From Desulfuromonas sp. (lineage in GTDB: Bacteria > Desulfobacterota > Desulfuromonadia > Desulfuromonadales > Desulfuromonadaceae): a stretch of 36,802 bases of DNA. This document shows, in pieces, positions 32,759 to 36,802 of this stretch. The notes under the pieces are model-generated. The model saw only the letters and a list, made by a program, of their open reading frames with translations, searched no databases and was not told the DNA's origin. The stretch lies in contig JAQUDG010000013.1 in the NCBI GenBank assembly GCA_028685815.1, positions 1 through 36,802 of the forward strand, written 5' to 3'. The translations under genes were made by a program, and so were the position numbers. The first letter of the stretch is position 1. Each line of letters opens with the position of its first letter.

Positions 32759-33015
32759 CTATCCTGCGCGCTGGGGTATGGCATTACATCGCTCATCCCC
32801 ACAATGGGCAGATCAATATCGTGTTGAAAGCGGATCAGTTCCGGATCAGCGCAGGGCAAATGACCACAGTATTGTTCAAAAGGGAAGTCCGCTGTAATTC
32901 CGGCAAGCAGATAATTCTGATGTCCGCGCAAGTGCGCCTGTTGCATAGTCGCCTGGAGATAAAAACCACTCCCCGTGGCTGCTGGAATCTGGCTGAGAAT
33001 GTGCAGGATCTTCAT
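32752..33015 (-). pseudogene. GT4-type glycosyltransferase, N-terminal fragment
   Basis: The gene starts well, with CAGGAGA before ATG 33015, and reads MKILHILSQIPAATGSGFYL then QAHLRGHQNYLLAGI, the usual N-terminal Rossmann part of family GT4 sugar transferases (GSG donor-side loop). After about 80 residues (DLPIVGMSDVMPYPS) it runs into the reverse-transcriptase scrap and stops. A full protein would have about 380-400 residues. The rest has been lost from this site. Confidence 0.75.
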
Positions 33016-33066
33016 GGCATTCTCCTGACAGTATACACAGTAGAAAAAGTAGTCCTGAGATCTTGA

Positions 33067-34530
33067 TTATCTATGTATAAATGTATCCGCTGCTTCCCTG
33101 AACGCAACCAGCGAAAAGCTTAAAGGGAAGATGCATAAAAATGGAATCGACGCCCAGTAGCCCATCTCAGGCACCAGGGTTACCGGCAGGCAAGAATACA
33201 GAATAAGCATGATATATAACGCAAGGCGTGGCACCGAACTGTGTACCGACAAGAGAGGATTGATAGCTACTCCCTTCCGACTGTGCACTCCGTACTTTGC
33301 GGTGCGATTAAAGGTGCCACCGCGCGTAAATAAGCCGGAAATTGATGCCGCAGCCAGACTGGGAGAAACTCCGAGGGTCAACAGGGGAAGCAACGGGAGC
33401 CAGCGCGCATGCTTGAACCCTGTAGTGCGGTAAGCGTAACAGAAGAAGTAACTCAGGATGGCACCACATGCCAACAGAAACAGCGGCAGATCAATGAGTA
33501 GGGCTTCAGCTGTGCTTATGGAGCCGCGACCGAGAAGGGCGGGATACAGAGTCAGACTGGCAACCGCTCCACATACCCAGCCGAAGTTGGCGAGCAGGTG
33601 CGCGCATGCTTCCAACTTCACGAGGAGGGGCTGCCTGGCTTTCAATACTGCAGGAAGGAGCTTGCGTGCTGTCTGGATCGAACCCTTGGCCCAGCGTTGC
33701 TGCTGGGCACGAAAGTCCGCCAGGGTAATGGGTAGTTCCGATGGAACCACTACCTCATCAACATATCTGAAGCGCCAGCCGCGTAGCTGCGCCCGGTAGC
33801 TCAGATCCAGATCTTCGGTAACCGTATCCGATTCCCAGCCTCCGGCATCAATAATGGCATGTTTGCGCCAAATTCCTGCTGTGCCGTTGAAATTGAAAAA
33901 TGCGCCCAGAGAGTTGCGGACCTGATGTTCGATACCGAAATGCGGGCCAAGGAGCAGGGCCTGTACGCGCGTGAGCCATGAGCTCTCCCGATTCAGAAAC
34001 CCCCAGCGAGCCTGCACCATCCCCGTCTCGGGGGTGGAGAAGTGGGGCAACATGCGGCGCAGGAAATCGCTGCGCGGCACGAAATCGGCGTCAAAAATGG
34101 CAACGAACTCCCCTTTGGCACTTCTCAGTCCCTCAGCCAGGGCTCCGGCTTTATACCCCGAGCGCTCGTTGCGCCGCAGGATTTCAATGTCGATCCCCCG
34201 CGCACGCCAGAACGCACTCACATTGTCAACAATGCCACAGGTTGCGTCCGTGGAATCATCCAGCACTTGAATCTGGAGCTGTTCAACTGGCCAGCGTAGT
34301 TGCGCAGCCGCATCAATGATACGTTTTGCCACAAATTGTTCATTATACATGGGCAGTTGTACCGTGACTGTGGCTGAAGAGCAGTCAATGCTGGGTGCCT
34401 CTAATGGCGCTGGCAGTTTTTTTAGCTTATGCCAATGGTACAGCATCCACAGGCGATGACACCCATACAGGGCAAGAACCCCCATTGCGCAAAAATGTAT
34501 CCACATCAATATGTTTATCAGCGTATGCAT
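33067..34530 (-). CDS. Processive GT2 synthase (cellulose/mannan synthase-like)
   Basis: The 487-residue membrane glycosyltransferase has an N-terminal helix (about 5-25), a cytoplasmic GT-A domain and four or more C-terminal helices. The catalytic motifs of processive beta-glycan synthases are all present: VLDDSTDAT, DADFVP (DxD), TEDLDLSYR (TED) and QQQRWAKGS (QxxRW). The acceptor region FNFNGTAGIWRKHAI is also typical of the CslA/glucomannan synthase-like group. It should build a polysaccharide from a nucleotide sugar and export it. The track starts at 34569; neither that ATG nor 34530 has a good ribosome binding site, and I prefer 34530. It lies behind the truncated GT4 gene's start and diverges from the outer-membrane gene. 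Confidence 0.87.
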   Translation of the reverse strand: MHTLINILMWIHFCAMGVLALYGCHRLWMLYHWHKLKKLPAPLEAPSIDCSSATVTVQLPMYNEQFVAKRIIDAAAQLRWPVEQLQIQVLDDSTDATCGIVDNVSAFWRARGIDIEILRRNERSGYKAGALAEGLRSAKGEFVAIFDADFVPRSDFLRRMLPHFSTPETGMVQARWGFLNRESSWLTRVQALLLGPHFGIEHQVRNSLGAFFNFNGTAGIWRKHAIIDAGGWESDTVTEDLDLSYRAQLRGWRFRYVDEVVVPSELPITLADFRAQQQRWAKGSIQTARKLLPAVLKARQPLLVKLEACAHLLANFGWVCGAVASLTLYPALLGRGSISTAEALLIDLPLFLLACGAILSYFFCYAYRTTGFKHARWLPLLPLLTLGVSPSLAAASISGLFTRGGTFNRTAKYGVHSRKGVAINPLLSVHSSVPRLALYIMLILYSCLPVTLVPEMGYWASIPFLCIFPLSFSLVAFREAADTFIHR

Positions 34531-34707
34531 AAGGTCGTTTTCTAGCACAGATGCACGTGTAAAATACAATAGATTTTATCCATGCAAATGCACAAAACTA
34601 TCGGAAAAAGCTATTGGACATATTTGATAGGCATATTGTATATCTCTCAACTTCGGCTGCCGCTTTAAGGTGTGCAACGTCATATTTATTGAAAACAGGA
34701 GGCGTTA

Positions 34708-35652
34708 ATGCAACAACGTATGCAACAGCAAAAGTCTAAAGGTTCAAAATTTACGTGCACCACGGGTGCTTTGTTTTTCATTATCGTATTTTTGCTTCTC
34801 GCAAGTGTTAGCACCACCTGGGCCGGAGCATGGACCATGCCTGCGGGTAAACTCTATACCCGTATGGCGTACAGTGAATACGAGGCACAGCGCTATTTTT
34901 ATGAAGATGGAAGCACTAAAGCATATGCTCCGCGTGATGGTAAGCAGCGCGATTTTGACTATGATGAGCAGACCTGGTCGTTTTATGCGGAATACGGCCT
35001 GTTTGATAATATTACGTTGATTGGATCATTTGATTACAAGGAAACGGAATGGACCTTCCAGTCTGGTGGGAGAAACGGGTTTGTCGCGGCAGACAAAACG
35101 GCCAAGTCCAGTGGCTTGGCGGATATCAATTTCGGACTCCGGTATCGTCTTGTCGCCATGGACTCCGGAGCATTGTCGTTGCAGGCGTTGTACAAGAGCG
35201 CAGAAGCCTATGACCATAAAGATGAGAACCTGAGCACAGATATCCGTTTGGGTGATGCACAGGACGATTTTGAAATACGTTTACAGTTCGGCCACTCCCT
35301 ATATCCTTACGTACCGGGGTATTTCAATGTCGAGGCTGGGTATCGCTGGCGGAGTAAGTATATGGCGGATGAGTTTGTATATCTGCTCGAAGCCGGAGTT
35401 GATGTGACAGAATCACTCTATATTCGCACTAAACTGGACGGAACTGCAAATGTTGGCAACGGAGATGATCCATTTGCCAATGAGACACATGCAAACGCGA
35501 ATGAAATAGACCTCGGTAAACTGGAGATCACCGCAGGTTACAAGCTGACTTCAAATTTTGCCCTCGAAGCAAGCTATTTCAACGAACTTTATGGCGCCAG
35601 CACCACCAAGGGTGAAACTTGGTCCGTTGCACTAGCCGCTATCCTGTTTTAA
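34708..35652 (+). CDS. Outer-membrane beta-barrel protein
   Basis: The 314-residue product has a long signal peptide (basic N-region, then FFIIVFLLLASVSTTWA) and a mature part of alternating strands with many aromatic residues: AWTMPAGKLYTRMAYSEYEAQ, WSFYAEYGLFDNITLIGSFDY, GLADINFGLRYRLV, GYFNVEAGYRWR, and the last strand WSVALAAILF ending in Phe, the outer-membrane sorting signal. About 12 strands seem possible. GGAGG lies 6 bases before the ATG. Next to a polysaccharide synthase and a GT2 it may help in glycan export or be a general porin-like protein. Confidence 0.75.
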   Translation: MQQRMQQQKSKGSKFTCTTGALFFIIVFLLLASVSTTWAGAWTMPAGKLYTRMAYSEYEAQRYFYEDGSTKAYAPRDGKQRDFDYDEQTWSFYAEYGLFDNITLIGSFDYKETEWTFQSGGRNGFVAADKTAKSSGLADINFGLRYRLVAMDSGALSLQALYKSAEAYDHKDENLSTDIRLGDAQDDFEIRLQFGHSLYPYVPGYFNVEAGYRWRSKYMADEFVYLLEAGVDVTESLYIRTKLDGTANVGNGDDPFANETHANANEIDLGKLEITAGYKLTSNFALEASYFNELYGASTTKGETWSVALAAILF

Positions 35653-35684
35653 TCCCTGACTATTTTAGTTGAAGTTATTTGCGC

Positions 35685-35720
35685 GGCGCACAGCCATAAA
35701 GTTGTGCGCCCTTCTCTTTG
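35685..35720 (+). terminator. Likely terminator or attenuator after the outer-membrane gene
   Basis: GGCGCACA (35685-35692) pairs perfectly with TGTGCGCC (35703-35710) around a 10-base loop, followed by the pyrimidine-rich cttctctttg. It ends just before the ribosome binding site of the next gene, so it may only weaken read-through. Confidence 0.5.
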
Positions 35721-35733
35721 TAAGGATCAGCGC

Positions 35734-36516
35734 ATGAACAATGGAATAAAATCACGCACCGCATTGATCATCCCTGCCCACAATGAAGCAGAATCTCTGC
35801 CGTTGGTATTGCGCCGCATTCCTGCGTGCATTGATGAAGTAGTTGTGGTTGATAACGGCTCAACTGATGCGACCGCTGAAGTGGCAATACGCTATGGAGC
35901 GCGCGTGGTGCAGGAGCCGGTTTTGGGCTACGGGAGTGCGTGTCTTGCAGGAATCGAGGCATTGCGCCCTTTGCCACCAGAATATATCGCGTTTGCTGAT
36001 GGCGATGGAAGTGACAACCATGTTGAACTCGGCGAGTTGTTAAAGCGTATGCAGGTTTTTGGACTGGACCTTGTTCTCGCACAACGGGTGCCGGTAAAGC
36101 GTGAGGCCCTGAGTCTGCAGCAGCGTTTTGGCAACGGCCTCGCAACAAGCTTGATTCATCTGTTGTGGGGTGGCCCATATCAGGATCTCGGCCCCATGCG
36201 CATTATTCGCTGGGAGGCCCTGCAGCAACTGAATATGCAGGATAGAAACTTCGGCTGGACCATCGAAATGCAGGTCAAGGCGCTGCAGCAGGGGCTGAGG
36301 ATCATGGAAGTGCCGCTGGCGTATCTGCCGCGCATTGCTGGTACGTCAAAAATCAGCCGCACCTTCTCCGGGGTGATCCGCGCCGGGGGTAAAATCCTGT
36401 GGGTCATAGCGCGGGAGGCGTGGCGTGATCGGGTGTATGTCTTTCAGCGCCTTGTGCGTCGCCGTGCTAAAAGCAGGGTGATGCACAACGCAGATATCGG
36501 CGCCGCAAACACATAG
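35734..36516 (+). CDS. GT2 glycosyltransferase (DPM1/GtrB-like)
   Basis: The 260-residue enzyme starts at ATG 35734 after TAAGGA; the track start at 35704 lacks a site. The GT-A fold shows IIPAHNEAESLPLVL, VVVDNGSTDATAEVA, the segment PVLGYGSACLAGI and the DxD-type motif FADGDGSD. The C-terminal part, NFGWTIEMQVKALQQGLRIMEVPLAYLPR then GTSKIS, matches polyprenyl-phosphate sugar transferases. No C-terminal membrane helices are present, so it is of the soluble DPM1 kind. It would load a lipid carrier with one sugar for the neighbouring membrane enzymes. Its end overlaps the convergent gene by 73 bases. Confidence 0.87.
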   Translation: MNNGIKSRTALIIPAHNEAESLPLVLRRIPACIDEVVVVDNGSTDATAEVAIRYGARVVQEPVLGYGSACLAGIEALRPLPPEYIAFADGDGSDNHVELGELLKRMQVFGLDLVLAQRVPVKREALSLQQRFGNGLATSLIHLLWGGPYQDLGPMRIIRWEALQQLNMQDRNFGWTIEMQVKALQQGLRIMEVPLAYLPRIAGTSKISRTFSGVIRAGGKILWVIAREAWRDRVYVFQRLVRRRAKSRVMHNADIGAANT

Positions 36517-36802
36517 AAGCTCAACAGGGTACTTTCCTGCCAAATACCACTCATGACTCTGCTCGCCGCAACCTGATAGCTCAACAGCACTGCCCAGCTT
36601 AGCGTTATCCCCGCCGAGAATGATGCAAGAGAGGGTGCAAGGGGGATAAAAGCAAGGAGATACAGCGCATACCACGGATGCAGGGTAGGAGTGAGAAGCA
36701 GAAAAGCCAGGGTGATGTACATGCATGCGCCTACAAAGGGGGGTGCACACCTGTTGTTTGTGTGGGCATGGAAGGCGTACAGACGCAACCACTGCCATCC
36801 GA
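36444..36802 (-). CDS. Membrane glycosyltransferase, C-terminal part (GT87/GT83-like)
   Basis: The frame is open to the window edge, so this is the C-terminus of a larger gene; the TTG start in the track is not real. The 119 or so visible residues contain three or four membrane helices, with LLLTPTLHPWYALYLLAFIPLAP, a signature of polyprenyl-phosphate-dependent membrane glycosyltransferases (the HPWY element). The tail is basic (LLLARRRTRR). It is convergent with the GT2 gene and overlaps its end. The lipid-linked sugar made by that GT2 is a plausible donor, which is inference from position. Confidence 0.65.
   Translation of the reverse strand, partial: GWQWLRLYAFHAHTNNRCAPPFVGACMYITLAFLLLTPTLHPWYALYLLAFIPLAPSLASFSAGITLSWAVLLSYQVAASRVMSGIWQESTLLSFYVFAAPISALCITLLLARRRTRR

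Noticed and set aside
34569-34707. Regulatory RNA in the divergent gap before the outer-membrane gene
   Set aside because: The gap is short and AT-rich and I see no stable structure or known motif beyond the promoters it must contain.

Overview
The window looks like the chromosome of a Gram-negative environmental bacterium that carries a decayed but rich integron. I lean toward the Desulfuromonadia or a related anaerobic sediment lineage. This rests on the ISL3 and DDE_Tnp_1 transposase types, the pst-pho operon layout, a BioB-like radical SAM protein and an integron integrase of the long type with an extra N-terminal region. The taxonomic call is inference from remembered families, not a search.

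Layout. (1) 1-4430: a contig-edge poly-C run, a frameshifted ISL3 element, a radical SAM gene (minus strand) and a second dead transposase. (2) 4640-12238: a complete phosphate regulon, pstS-psiE-pstC-pstA-pstB-phoU-phoB-phoR. Pho boxes built from half-sites at exact 11-bp steps precede pstS, psiE and pstC. (3) 12428-15362: a full IS5-type element followed by three decaying genes: an IS-truncated ABC auxiliary lipoprotein gene, an alpha/beta hydrolase with TGA at its nucleophile elbow, and a small membrane or cytochrome-like remnant. (4) 15450-30190: an integron region. Gene cassettes, all on the plus strand, are recognised by attC-like sites whose R'' box is the reverse complement of the first bases of the same cassette. 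The cassettes carry a HEPN-motif protein, small secreted proteins, a membrane protein plus a YfbU-family protein, a DUF262/HNH (GmrSD-like) protein, a protein with weak resemblance to DNA glycosylases, an IS91-type element with its own tyrosine recombinase, and a two-gene CBASS-like module (CD-NTase plus SLATT two-TM effector). After the CBASS attC comes a truncated integron integrase gene (minus strand), its attI/promoter region and a second short array: a membrane protein, HigB2/HigA2-type toxin-antitoxin, and a last protein whose attC is gone. (5) 30187-32758: an IS256 element, a truncated near-identical copy of the IS5-type element, and a scrap of a group II intron reverse transcriptase. 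(6) 32760-36802: a glycan locus with a truncated GT4 gene, a processive GT2 synthase, an outer-membrane beta-barrel protein, a second GT2 enzyme and the C-terminus of a membrane glycosyltransferase.

How it works together. The Pst transporter imports phosphate, and PhoU, PhoR and PhoB sense and regulate through the Pho boxes. The integron region appears to be a store of mobile defence and stability functions: a minimal type I CBASS, a likely modification-dependent nuclease, a HEPN candidate and a toxin-antitoxin pair. Its own integrase has lost the catalytic domain, so the array is probably frozen unless an integrase acts in trans. Two same-orientation IS5-type copies flank the region and could mediate its loss or amplification.
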